Assembly (NCBI GenBank): GCA_025765595.1
Contig: JAIVFH010000012.1
Span: 186,001 to 250,000, forward strand
DNA length: 64,000 bases
Direction of reading: 5' to 3'
DNA from: Obelidium mucronatum
Lineage: Eukaryota; Chytridiomycota; Chytridiomycetes; Chytridiales; Chytriomycetaceae
The first letter of the stretch is position 1; each line of letters begins with the position of its first letter. Below the pieces are notes generated by a model. That model was given only the letters and a program-made list of their open reading frames with translations, did not search any database and was not told where the DNA came from. Below, in pieces: positions 31,469 through 43,248 of this stretch. The position numbers and the translations under genes were made by a program.

Positions 31469-34400
31469 ATGTTTCTTGAAGTGGATTGTCAACTTTGCAG
31501 AACGTCGCTGTTCCTCGAAGACAACAGTCCTCTTGAATCCGAAGAAGAAGACGCTCAAGGAGTTTGGATTGATTGTGGCCATGTTATCTGTAATTCGTGT
31601 GTAGCCCTACAAATCTCATTGGATAAGGAGAAGCTATGCCCCTGCGCAGAATCCCACTCTTTGAGCGAAAGCCCCTCAAAATCAACGGCTGAAGTGATTG
31701 ATCTCACTCTGGAGGACGCTTACTTCACATGTTGCAATGATTTGTGTCGTAAGGTGCTGACAATTGGACGAACACTTGAACTGGAAGCAAACTATCCAAT
31801 GATTGTTTGTATTTATTGCGAAACCAAACTTTGCTGCCAATGCCGCTCGATGTGGCACCTGAACGGAGTTTCCTGCTTGGACCTAAAAGGAAAAGGAAAA
31901 GGAAAGGGAAAGGAGGCCAGGATTGTGCTACCAGAAGCTGACTTTGACAATGCGAATCCCAAAAAACTCCAAGAACGCCACATATCAATTAGGAAGGAAG
32001 CTACCGAGAATCCTTTCAAAAGACGCGCCATTGACTTGGGTAGTGAAGTAACAGACGTCGATGCCCTTACGGCTTCCTCCCTGAGACATGATATACCCCC
32101 AATTGATTCGAATGAGCTTCCTGAGTTTGTCCAGCTTAAGCTAATGGACGCACTGGATTTGGTACACGCCAACGAACGAAAATCGAAAGAAATGTTGGAC
32201 ATTGTTGAATCATTGAAGTCATTGGGCTATTATTCTTTTCTAGAAGCGATGATGGGCGACTCGGTAGATTCGGAGGTGGGAGCGATGTTTGTTTTTCCAT
32301 TTGATTGTTTTCTCATAATTATGCTCATTCAAAGAGTCCGTGTTCATCCAGTGCAAATACACATACAAGTCAAGCATCTATTTCTAAACCCTTGCCAAAA
32401 TCGCTGATACGAAAGGTATCGCGTGCTCCAAATGAGTCTTCTGGTATTAACGCTTATTCCAGCCATCTTTGAACTCGTCACAATCACACCATAGCAGAAT
32501 ACTCAACAGAACCTCAATTCTCAAACATCATGGATCGGTATTCTCTTCAAGCCCATCAAAGTCATATTTGTCTCCGATATACTTCAGTCGCGGTTCTCCC
32601 TTTTACCTCATACACTTCCAACCAAGCAAAAACCCACCTTGGGAAAAAGACTTTTTCAAACTCACCCCCACAATGCTCCTCCCTTATACCCTTCCAAAAA
32701 AAGTGTCAATAATTCGTGTCAACTACAAGGGTACTCATCGGAAAGATGATTTGGAAAAGTATCGTGAGTTTTGTGAAGCTGGGTTCAATGATACACACGA
32801 ATTTTTCACATGCACGAGAGCTATGCTTGAAAAGCGGGACTGCTTAATGATTGAGCGGGGAAAGCGAGACGAAGTAATGCGGTACCTATCCCTGGACTCT
32901 GTAATGGATGTATCACGAGTTGTAAAGTACAGCGGGCTGATGATGAATGAATTGGAAAGCGGCGTCGAAGAAATAACGAATGTATTTGTCAGAATACAGA
33001 GTGATATTACAAGGATGGGATATAATTTCACCGATGGTTGTGGACGGATCAGCCGCGATTTGGTCGTGCAGCTGCTACCGAATGCGAATCCTGTTCCATC
33101 TGTTCTTCAGATCCGGGCCCCTGGATTGAAAGGCGTTTTAGTTGTTGATCCGACACTGGAAGATCGCACTGTTGTATTTCGGAAGTCAATGCAAAAACTC
33201 AACATTCTAAAAATACAAGGAGAAGGAAGAGTTGAAAAGTTGCCGATTGCTGTTTTAAATTATTCCAAGCCACTCCTCTGCAGGGGTTTAAATATGCAAG
33301 TTATTTACATTTTGTTGGAAAGGGGCGTGAATGCCAAAGTAGGTGTGATCAATTGTAAACAGCCAACGCTAAATCGAATTTCAACAGATGATATCAGAAA
33401 AAGATTGCCAATACAAAAATGCTGTGAATCACGCTTTGGTGGATATTCAAGCCGCCTTTGATTTCCTCTACATTTGCGGCCATGACCGCGAATTCGAGGA
33501 ATTACAGAACATTCTGTCCAAAACATATTCTCGCAAAGAATCTTTGAAATCTTTCTGGAATCGATTAAAGACGTTGCAAGCAAGCCAAATCGGGAAGTGG
33601 CGGAGAGGAAAACAAACCAACCCTCCCCATTCCGTTCGTGACGATCCAGACGAACGACTCGAAGATATTGATCCTGAACGGAGAGTGGTTCTTCCAATCC
33701 GAAAGTCAAATCTGCTATTTGGAGTCTGTGATCACCGTGGTATTCTAGAACCTGGGCAATGTTATGCCCATGTTTTGTTGCCAAATGGAAAATCCGAAGT
33801 CTTGAAAGGACGAGTCGCCATAATGCGGAACCCTTGCTACCATCCTGGAGATGTTCTGCTTGTTGAAGCTGTTGATTTGGACGTATTCCATTCAATACAC
33901 AACGCGATTGTGTTTTCTGTCAAAGGAGAACGACCTGCAGCAGACGTATGTAGTGGCGGTGACCTGGATGGAGACCGTTTTCTTGTCATATGGGACTCCG
34001 ACATTTTGCAAAATATGAAACCAGTGGCAACTTTCGATTATAGACCCCATGTTGTAGCACGTTGTATCAGTCAGACAGTTTCGAAATTGGGTATCCTCAC
34101 TGCGAAGCAATCCTTGAAAAGGCGAAGGGCAAATGACGAGGACGCAGACGTAATTTCTGGCGCTTCAAAAACGGATCTAATTGACTATCTTATATCCCAC
34201 GGCTCAAAAGATACAATTGTCGGTCGAATTGATGCTCTCCTTTTGAATTTCCAAAAGTTTGAGTTTCAACCAAACGCAAAGTCGATTTTAACGCGAGATG
34301 AACTTGTTTGCCTATTGACGGCCTTATTTGCAGCCAGCGTCGATTCCATGGGAATTGATGTGGATGCCATGGTCCATGCAGTATTGAAGGAGATCAACAA

Positions 34401-35076
34401 CAGCAGAACTCCCAATTTATCGGTGTTTAAGATGCTGCACGAGGAATGCATTAGAAATACAGAAGCTACAGCTACATTCGTGAAAGCGTACGAAAAGCAA
34501 GCAAGTTTGTTGTTTTCTTTGTTCATGGATAGTGTGAGAGAGGGCCATGAAATGTGGAAGTCTCCAGTGGAAAAGTTTATACCAAGCGAGGTTAACAACC
34601 ACTACGGTTTAACTGCCCGTCTGATGAACGCTCGACGGCTTGTTCACCCTCAAGCAACAAAAGGCGTTATGGCATCCTTGTTGGACAATGACTTTGATCT
34701 GTTACGGGGGTGTTTGGATGAAAATACGTTTATGACATGCTGCCAAGCTGTAAGTGGACTGGAAGCTAGGATTGATTCGAGCTTAAATGCTTGTCAGGTA
34801 TGCTTTCATAACTATTTTGTAAACTTACTGGCCTAAAGTACTAAGGCAGTCGGAAGAATTGACTGCGATACAGTTCTCGGAAGATGTTATTTTGTTTGAG
34901 AAATGCTACAAGAATAGGCTAGAGTTTGAAAATCTCTTCAATCTACACGCATGTTTTGGTCGGATTATCCGCAAGATATGTAGTTTGGTTAAACGGCACA
35001 ATAACCAAAACAGCATGTCTCAAAACATCACTACAAATGTGGGCAGGATTCTGAAGTGTGAACTCGATATGATGAA

Positions 35077-35168
<92 letters not shown>

Positions 35169-37538
35169 TGTGTGTGTGTCAACTTGCTAAGGTGTGACTC
35201 ATTAAAACCGTTTCACTACAAAGTGGACTTCCAATCTACCCTTCGAGAATTGCTTTGATGGATTGCTTCCACGAAAATCGCGTTATGCTAGTAGTTTCCG
35301 AAACAGGTGGCCCTTTTCATATTTAGGAAGACTCGCATTAACTTTTCCAAAGGGAGCGGAAAATCAACGTGTACCCCAAACTTCGTGGCGAACGAACTTC
35401 TCATCAATGACCCAAACCTGGCGGCAAAACCTATTATTGTTGCTCAACCTCGCCGGGAAGCCACGACTACGTTAGCGCGGCGCTTGGCAAATTCGCGGAA
35501 AACAAAGTATGGCGAAGAAGTTGGGCACCACATTGGCCGCTCCAGTGCCCAAGGACGAACACCAATCATTCGCTGCGTTACATATGGTATTCTGCTCCTT
35601 TATGCGCAGAAAGATCCGGACTTGGCGGACTTCTCTGTCATCATTCTGGACGAAGTTCATGAATCATCCAGTGACCTTCACTTTTTGTTTTCGATTCTGG
35701 AAAGGGCGCTCACAGTAAACTCAACTTTGAAAATCATTCTCATGTCTGCTTCAGTTAATATTAGAAGCATTACAAAGTTTTTTGAAGGGTGTCAAGTGAT
35801 AACCGTTGATGGCCGTAGCTATCCCGTTGAAGAGGAGTACAGCGGCATCCTTTCGCTCCAACCGGATCAATACGTTGCAAATGCTATAGCCAAATGCAAA
35901 GAAATCCATGAAAATGAGCCAATTGGGGATAATCCGGACGTTTTGGTCTTTTTACCAACAAAACGGGATATCGATGAAGCCGTGTTTCGATTGAGGATCA
36001 AGAATCCCGTTCCAAACCTTCACGCGTTTCCTTTCCATTCAAAGATGGGCCGAGAAAAGAAATCTTTTATCTTGAATCGACATCCTTTGGAGGACTGGGT
36101 GAGACTGAGTAGGAAAGATCGAGATGTAGGTTGATTCTTGTTTTCGAAGAACAGTACTGATGTCTTTCATTGAAATAACTCAGTATCAACAAAGCAGTTT
36201 TTTAATCGATGTGGATGAGGATGCTGAAGTGATTGAAGTGATTGATTGGGAAGTTAAAGTCGAAACTCCACCGACGAACAGTGAAACCTCACGCCGCGTA
36301 ATTTTTTGCACCAATATCGCCGAAACATCTCTCACGATTCCTTCAATTGGATATGTGATTGATTCTGGGCTTCAGTATACTGTTGATGTTTCTCCCATCA
36401 TGAAAGTTCGGCATGGAAAGCTACAACCAGCTGTAAGTGAATATTATTATTGGTTCGTGAACTCATTTTATTTTAGACAAAGACTTCTGCTATTCAAAGG
36501 AAGGGGCGAGCAGGCCGCTTAGGTCCCGGCAAGTGCTTCCGTTTGTATTCTCTCGAAGATGCAGAAGAATTTCCAACCGAATATCCCGCTGCTCCAAAGA
36601 GCTTTGAAATTCACCTGCTTCAAATAATTGACGTGTTTCAAGACCTGCTCACCTACAATTGGTTCAAGAAACCGTTGGATGCTGAGGTTGGTTGGGCATG
36701 GAAGGTGCTCGTTGAGTCTGAGTTTGCAGCCGAAGATGATGTGGAGTGCAAGCAAGTTATATTGCCTGACGGCAGAATTGCAATGGAGTTCCTTCGTCAT
36801 GATGTTTCGAGCGAGATGGTTTTGTTTTTACTTCGTGTCTGGAGGTCACCCGACGCTGGAGATGACATTCGAGACCATTGCGCAACCATTGCAGCTTTCC
36901 TGTCTTTTGGTACTGCGGATATCTTTATCGATGGATTCCGATATAATGATTTCGTGAAGGCGGGATACCCAGAGGAATTTAAAACTTTCAACAGCAACGA
37001 CGCATTGCCATCGAGTTTTTGTAAAGCGAATCTATTTATTGTTTGGTCAAAACTTGGAAAAGAGGAGCGCGAAGTTTTTTGCGATAAGATGAAGCTGGCG
37101 TCGTTTGGAATGGAATCCATCAACGAAATTCGGCAATTCATTGTAAACTACTTGGACGGCCGGAATGTTGGCAAGGAAGAAAGAGAGGGCAAACAAAAAC
37201 GGGCCATAAAAATGAGCGCCCAAGACCGACAAAATTTTATATTGGGAAAGCTTGGGGAGGGATGCTTTATGAATTTGGGCTTTATTACTGACCGTGGGCA
37301 GTCGGTTGCGTTTGTTGTCAACGACGAATACTGCATCGCAAAATTGGACCAGACTGAAGCAAGCATGTTTGGATCAAAGAGCGATTGTGGATTGGTTCTA
37401 TTCCATTCAATTAGGCGGCAAGCGAGCTCTTGGGATCAATTTATTGTTGGGCACATTGACCCATTGCCTGGATGGCCAGCAGTGATACCTAATTCGTTTT
37501 TAGCAAAGTATTTGGACTATGATCTCTTTCAAGCTTGA
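31469..37538 (+). CDS. RING/IBR-like zinc region + RNA-dependent RNA polymerase + DExH-box helicase fusion
   Basis: Nine exons (31469..32275, 32335..32415, 32463..33338, 33388..34797, 34850..35079, 35224..35306, 35353..36125, 36184..36432, 36477..37538) total 5,571 nt and join in phase without a stop: 1,856 aa. Residues 7-59 form a RING-like C/H pattern (CQLC, CGH, CNSC, CPC). A SUMO-interacting motif VIDLT lies at about 76-80, then an IBR-like Cys set to C136. The RdRP core spans about 350-1000 with FTDGCGRIS (about 485), RNPCYHPGD and the catalytic DLDGD (about 780). The helicase begins near 1140 with SGLPIYPSR, Walker A GSGKST (about 1164), DEVH (about 1262), SAS, NIAETSLTI and QRKGRAGR (about 1510), then a C-terminal extension. 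Expected role: making and unwinding double-stranded RNA in RNA silencing. Confidence 0.85.
35080..35180 (+). repeat. (GT)n microsatellite forming the 5' end of an intron in the RdRP-helicase gene
   Basis: About fifty GT units with one GGGT interruption, starting at the first intron base after ATG AAT AG. The intron (35080..35223) ends ACAAAG and joins RdRP to helicase exons in frame. Confidence 0.9.
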
Positions 37539-37623
37539 TGTCTTTGTTACTTTTATAGAATACAATATTGGCCTTTACAAAAGTATGCAGATGTTTGCCA
37601 TTCTGAACTGCAACACATCCAAT

Positions 37624-39170
37624 CTATCTTTCACCGAGAAAGTAAACAACTAAATTCTTGCCCTGGAAGTTGAGAAACCGCGTTTGGACTTGACCAGGTG
37701 ATTTCTTCTCTTTAATCCATTCCACCAAATCCATTGTTGTGGCTACCGGATTTCCATTCTTGAGGTATCGATCACTAAAGTCGTCCCGAAAGACGCAACA
37801 CGGTATAACTGCAAACGGTAGGTTGCATGCAATAGCTGTTTCGACAATTGCGCCAGTCGCCTGATCTGGATGCAACCCAACCAGAAGTGAGGCTGCTCTT
37901 ATTTCATCTGTTACAGACTCCGGAGTAAAATACTGCTGCTTGTATTTGAATGGAAGATCCGCCAGAAGAGCTGTGTCTGGTTGTCCTGCTTCAAGTTCAT
38001 GCTGACTGCCAACTTTGCAGGAATCCTCATGTTCCTCAAACGCATCCTCTTCATCAGCACCATCCATATTATCAATATCGTTCTCCTCAGTTTCATTGGT
38101 GATACTTTCACCTTCCTTGAAACCTTGATGCTTTCGCCGTTGCTTTTTAATCCATTTCTTCAAACCAAAGCCAACTTTGAAAGGCCGTGAGTCAACAACG
38201 GTGCATTTTGCGACTCCACGATCAATTAAATCAAGACTCAGTTGCCCCCCACCGCCGGCAATGTCGTAAACTCCAGATCCCATTGACAACGCTTCAGGAC
38301 CGCCAAAAGTTTCCAGGAGCCAGTCTGCAAAGACTTCCGCCCTCAATGCATGTGGCGCTTTTTGTGACATTGGAGTAGGGTCTTCCCAATCCAGAGTCGC
38401 ATTCTCCAGTCGTTTAGCAAGTCTCTGAGAAAACAGTAGCTGAGGATCCACCAGAAACAAAAAAAAAACCGCGAACAACTCACCTCAGCCAGCCAAACTT
38501 TCCTAACTTCCGCGACCTTCTCCTGCGGAACGTGAATAAACCCACACCGACCCCCTAACGGACAATGCTTCCCACCACTGTTGATCCAAAACTTGCAAAC
38601 CTGTTTCTGCTCCTCCAACACAGCTTTCTTCTTTACAAGAGCTTGTCCACTGGATTCATCACAAGCACAGTCATGAACTGGCATTTCGGCCTCAAATCCC
38701 CGCCCAACAAACTGCTCAATGGTTATACATTCGCTGGTTACATCCACTCTGGCTTCCAACAGCCTCCTTCCTTGATCTTGCTCAATCTGTGAAACATCAA
38801 CCCATCCAGTTGCCACATCTGCAAAAACTAGATTGCCTGTCACTTGGATTTTATCCCCGAGTTTCACTTTCCCCTTCCTGTAGCTCGTGCAAGTACCGCT
38901 GGGCAAATTGTCGGATTTAATCACTAGAGTTATTTTGGAGCAGCAGCTGCAGCAGCAGGACGTGTGACTGGTTGTTGGAGTTGTTGGTTGTGGGAACCGG
39001 AGGTCGATGAACACAAGTTTCGAAAACCGACATCGAATCCGAACGATTTGGCCACGAAATGTAATTCCTTCGATGGTGGGTTGTTGTTGTTGTGGCGGGT
39101 CTTGTTCTGGGCACAGAAGCGATTTACTGTGGGCTGAACGAAACTGGTGTATGGTTTGTTGGGGAATCAT
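37624..39170 (-). CDS. OB-fold/CCCH zinc-finger protein with C-terminal methyltransferase-like domain
   Basis: Complement(37624..38439, 38484..39170), 500 aa. The N-terminal part has an OB-like strand pattern (GQIVRIRCRFSKLVFIDL, GDKIQVTGN). A C3H1 finger follows: CKFWINSGGKHCPLGGRCGFIH. The C-terminal half has a Rossmann methyltransferase glycine motif (VYDIAGGGGQLSLDL, VVDSRP) and LLVGLHPDQATGAIVETA, then AVIPCCVF. The same C-terminal block occurs in uncharacterised fungal and oomycete proteins. The CCCH finger and OB fold suggest an RNA or tRNA substrate, which is inference. An acidic insertion (37990-38100) separates the motifs. The exact modification is unknown. Confidence 0.65.
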
Positions 39171-39232
39171 TTTAAAAAAACAGTACACATTCCATTTATT
39201 TAAATACATTGATCTTTGGGGTTTTTTTATAA

Positions 39233-39427
39233 TTAAAGAATCAGATTTGCCATAACGTCCGTTAGTGTATTCTTTTTGTGATTCTTTGCTTCAATACAGA
39301 AACTGCTTGAGGACTGGTTCAGCTGACTGCTGCTACTTCTACTACCGTTGCTACTGCCTGTCTCGCTTCCTCCAAACAACTGCAAACTGGCGGCAAGGGC
39401 AAGAGCAGTGCGAGTAGCAAGATTCAT
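39233..39427 (-). CDS. Possible 64-aa small ORF, weakly supported
   Basis: MNLATRTALALAASLQLFGG followed by a Ser/Gly/Asn-rich stretch and a short basic end. It fills most of a 470-bp gap. The N-terminus could be a signal or mitochondrial presequence. No family is recognised and the composition may be chance. Confidence 0.25.
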   Translation of the reverse strand: MNLATRTALALAASLQLFGGSETGSSNGSRSSSSQLNQSSSSFCIEAKNHKKNTLTDVMANLIL

Positions 39428-39640
39428 GCAAGATTTATCTGAAACTTATCAAAACACTGATCTCCCTTGTTAACACTGTTTCACAAAGTCGAAAAAGAAA
39501 TGGACCAGCTGAGATCACAACTGTATTCCGCAATGGAAACAAAGAACAAAGCTGTGTCTATTTCCTAACGCGGGAACCAAAGACACGTGTCTGAAGTAGA
39601 AGCTGTTTTTGGGAGTGGGAAAAAAAATTCAATTTTAAAC

Positions 39641-40911
39641 ATGTCAGAAAAATCGAGCTTCAGCGTGCACCCAGCCGTATACATTGCCGTCTGGATCTTC
39701 TGTTCAGGATCGGTCATTCTCTTCAACAAATACATCTTGCATACCCTCGAATTCCGTAAGTAGTCCATCCTTGCAACAGAAAAAAAAACAAGCGCTCGCA
39801 ACACACCACTCAATCAACAACAAACACAAACAACAACACACATATCCAGCGTTCCCCATCTTCCTAACAACTTGCCACCTTGTATTTGCCACGATTGCCA
39901 CTCGAATCCTCGAACGCACAACCCCTCTTCTCAAGAACCTCAAGAACGTTGAGATCACTCAAGATGTGTTTCGAAAAGCCATCTTGCCGATTGGGTTCTT
40001 TTTTTCAATGTCGCTGGTCTTTTCGAATAATGCGTATTTGTATTTATCTGTTCCGTTTATACAAATGTTGAAGGTGCGTGTCTGTGTGTGTTTGTTGTGA
40101 TGTTTGGTGTGCGTGGGATTCTTATAACAACAACAACCCCATATATACAGGCAACGACACCAGTCGCCGTATTACTCGTCGGCTACGCTCTCGGAATCGA
40201 AAAAACAGATTACTTGATCCTTGCCAAAGTGTCTGCCATTGTTGTTGGAGTGATTATAGCCTCGTATGGCGAGATTGAATTTGTTTTGATTGGTGTCCTG
40301 TTTCAAGTTCTGGGGATCGCTACGGAAGCGACTCGGTTGGTTATGGTGCAGCAGCTTTTGAAGGATTATAAAATGGATCCCATGGTTTCGTTGTACCATT
40401 TTGCACCAGTTACGTTTTTTTTTTTTTTTTTGTTTTTGGTTGGTGTTTCGTCTAACAATTGATTTTTTTTTGGCAGGTTTGTGCTATAATGAATGGCATC
40501 GCATGCATAATCGTCGAAGGAAATACACTCACCTACACGAAATTCACAACTCAAGTCGGCTTCCCAATCCTCCTCCTCAACTGCACGATCGCACTCTGTC
40601 TCAACATATCCGTCGTATTCCTAATTGGTAAAACCTCCTCGCTTGTAATGTGTTTATCCGGAGTGTTTAAGGATATCCTGCTGGTTGCGATTTCCGTCTT
40701 GATTTGGGCGAGCCCTGTGACAGTGTTGCAAGTCTTTGGGTATGGGATTGCGTTGATTGGGCTTGTTTGGTATAAACAGCCGGATATTGATGGTAAGAGT
40801 TTGGGGGTCGCTGTTGTTTTGTTGGCGGTTGTTTCGTTGTTGTTGAGTATGCAGAGTGGGTTTGGTGGTGGAGTGGTGGGGTATAGCAAGACTCATGCAT
40901 CCAAAGTATGA
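39641..40911 (+). CDS. TPT-family (triose-phosphate/nucleotide-sugar transporter-like) membrane protein
   Basis: Exons 39641..39755, 39850..40073, 40151..40408 and 40477..40911; 343 aa, about ten hydrophobic helices. Family signatures: VWIFCSGSVILFNKYIL in the first helix, FSNNAYLYLSVPFIQMLKATTPV in the central repeat, and the second-half equivalent GKTSSLVMCLSGVFKDILLV (conserved Lys). These drug/metabolite-superfamily carriers exchange sugar phosphates or nucleotide sugars in Golgi or ER membranes. The substrate cannot be read from sequence. The third intron contains a long T tract directly after the weak-looking donor CCA|GTTACG. Confidence 0.85.
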
Positions 40912-43145
40912 ATTTTTTTTTTCATTTCGCGTTCTTTTACATGAGAATATACTGGATAAATAACATGCATAAAGTTAAAAGTTTTTTTTTATATTCTTTT
41001 TTAATCACAATCGTTGCTACTGCCCAATGTTGACCAGATACCAACCAGAGAGGATATTTTCAAACTCATTTTTCTTTCTCCTATTGTACCATGAAGGCCT
41101 TGAATTACATGTTTAGTAGTGGATAAAACAAAAGGAGACAAGTAGGGACGGGAGTGAAGAAAAGAAACCCCCTCAGTAATCAATAAATCATTTTTGTAAG
41201 TTAACCCTCACGGTATAATAAATGTATTCAGGTCTTTTTTGCAATAGTTCACATCAAAGGGGGTGAGACAAGGCTTGAAGAAGAGTGGGGGAGACGAAAC
41301 ACGCGAAGAATACACACCCTATCCATCAATTCGATCCAAGAGACAATCGAAAAACGAAAAACTGGTATCAACATCTAAAAAAAACCCCGTTTTAGAAAAC
41401 AGTGAGAGGCAGGGGGAGGGAGACAAAAAAAAGTGTTGGATAAGTCCGTCTCCTCAGGCTCATTAAATCATTTTTTTAGACCATCACGTATAGAATCCGG
41501 GCTATAAAGTTATCATCCACGGAGACAAAACTTTCCTTTTTTCCTCCAACAAAAAAGAGAAAGCAAAACTCACCCAGCAACCAACATCGACAAGCACAAG
41601 CCTTGATAATACATATAACGGCTATAGACCAAAAAAAAAGTCCTGAAAAATGAGGCAAAAGAGGTATTGTGAGTAAACAAGGAATAAACCATGATGAAGA
41701 AAGAGAGATAGAGGAATGGAGAGAAGGAGAACATCTTCAGTGTATAGGGTCGTCATATTATCCCAAGCCACTTATAATCGCCCCGGCAAGGGCAGCGAGA
41801 ATGGGTTTTGATAGGACGCAAATTAACAAAACATCTCGAGATACGGATTCTTTTTTGGTAATACTGTGGATAACTGTGAGTGGGTGGGGAAAACGTACCG
41901 ATTCGGGCCCTCAAACAATATTCCTAAAAGTTCGACGGATGTTTTGTGTTTACCGAAAGCCCCTTAAAGAAAAGAAGAAAGAAGATATTTAATACAGGTA
42001 TTTTAAGCAAAGAGAGAGGGCATCAAAAATTAAACGCGGTAAAAACGAGTGAAATATGTATCAGGGTAACTGTATCCATTTCCGTGCATCGACGAAATTG
42101 TGAAGTTCCGTCTCAAACAAGAGGTGTCAGAATAATTTTAGATGTTGAATCATCATAATATTTCACTTTTTTTTTGTGGGGGAGAGAGGGAGAGAAAGGA
42201 GAGGAGGCGAAAAGCGAGTGTTATGTACCTTGCCCGACGACAAATGATTCGACTTGGTAGAAAGGGTTTGGAAACGGAGGGAGAATGGCAAATCCTAGAG
42301 TGAGTAAAAATAATTGATCGTCAGTAAAAAGCAAAAGCAAAAGACAAAGAGAGCAAACGAGGGAAGAGGGGGGGAGAATCAGAAAGTGAAGAAATTCAAA
42401 TTGAATTGTGACCCTCATGGTTGACATAAATCAAGGTCGTGTCATGTTTTCCTCTTTTTTCCCCCCTTGTCCCTCACACGCAAGAAGAGTTAAATAAAGT
42501 TAACATACAAGGCTCCGAGATATAAGCGCTGACTCCAAAGAAACGATAACTGTATAAAAGATTCAATCAATTTAGAGTCGGTATTTTGTAAAGACATTTG
42601 ACCAAGTTTTTATTCCTTGATGTGGGAATACAACAAAGAATCAGGGAATTGTAGTTATAAGAAACCGTCATTTTTGAGGCCGTTGAGGCCTCAAAATTCG
42701 GATCAATTGATCATCATAAGCATTGTTCATCCATCGGAAATGTTGGGATAGAGTACGGGATAGATTTCAACGCACCACACAAGGCAACGCTCAATTTTGG
42801 ACTCAAACGGTAATCGTACTCGGACTTTAAAACATGATCGTCATCGTCGACACTAGCAATAATAGTCCCTGCTAAAAAAATCATCATGTTAATCTTTTGG
42901 TTTCAAACGTCAAACAGTTGAAGAGTGCAAAAAAGAGTACAACAGTTGAAACCATCTTTTTCCATATCATCACAAGAGTGTGTGACAGTAAAGAGAAAAG
43001 GTCAGAGATCTTGGTGTATAAAAATAGAGTCATCATAGATCAACCACCAAAGTGGTTGTAAGCTGCGATTGTGTCATCACGATAGGTTTCTGGCTGCGAG
43101 GGGGGGAAAGAGAGAGAGAGAGAGGGTGCAGAAGGAAGAAGGTAC
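40912..43145. other. 2.2-kb gene-poor stretch
   Basis: No open frame with family-like sequence, no tRNA and no coding periodicity that I can see. It has purine-rich tracts (about 41400-41430, 42180-42210, 43095-43125) and a small hairpin at 42672-42696. It could hold UTRs, a promoter or a long noncoding RNA; nothing decides this. Confidence 0.5.
42672..42696. repeat. 10-bp perfect inverted repeat, 5-nt loop
   Basis: TTTTGAGGCC (42672-42681) pairs with GGCCTCAAAA (42687-42696) around GTTGA. It is isolated in gene-poor DNA. Confidence 0.8.
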
Positions 43146-43200
43146 CTCTTTTTTTGATGAAATAACTTTTCTTTCACAATTTATTTCATCAAAAAAAGAG
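43146..43200. repeat. 20-bp perfect inverted repeat with 15-nt loop
   Basis: Arm 43146-43165 (CTCTTTTTTTGATGAAATAA) is the exact reverse complement of arm 43181-43200. The end of the second arm is 48 bp before the ATG of the UIM/SIM gene, so it is either in its 5' leader or its promoter. Confidence 0.95.
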
Positions 43201-43248
43201 CAAAGGAAAGCCTTTTTATCAAAGCCGAAAAAGACCCGATGTGACGGT

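Noticed and set aside
31469..37538. Three separate genes (RING, RdRP, helicase)
   Set aside because: No start codons with suitable context or gaps separate them, and phase-consistent introns link all parts; kept as one gene pending transcripts.
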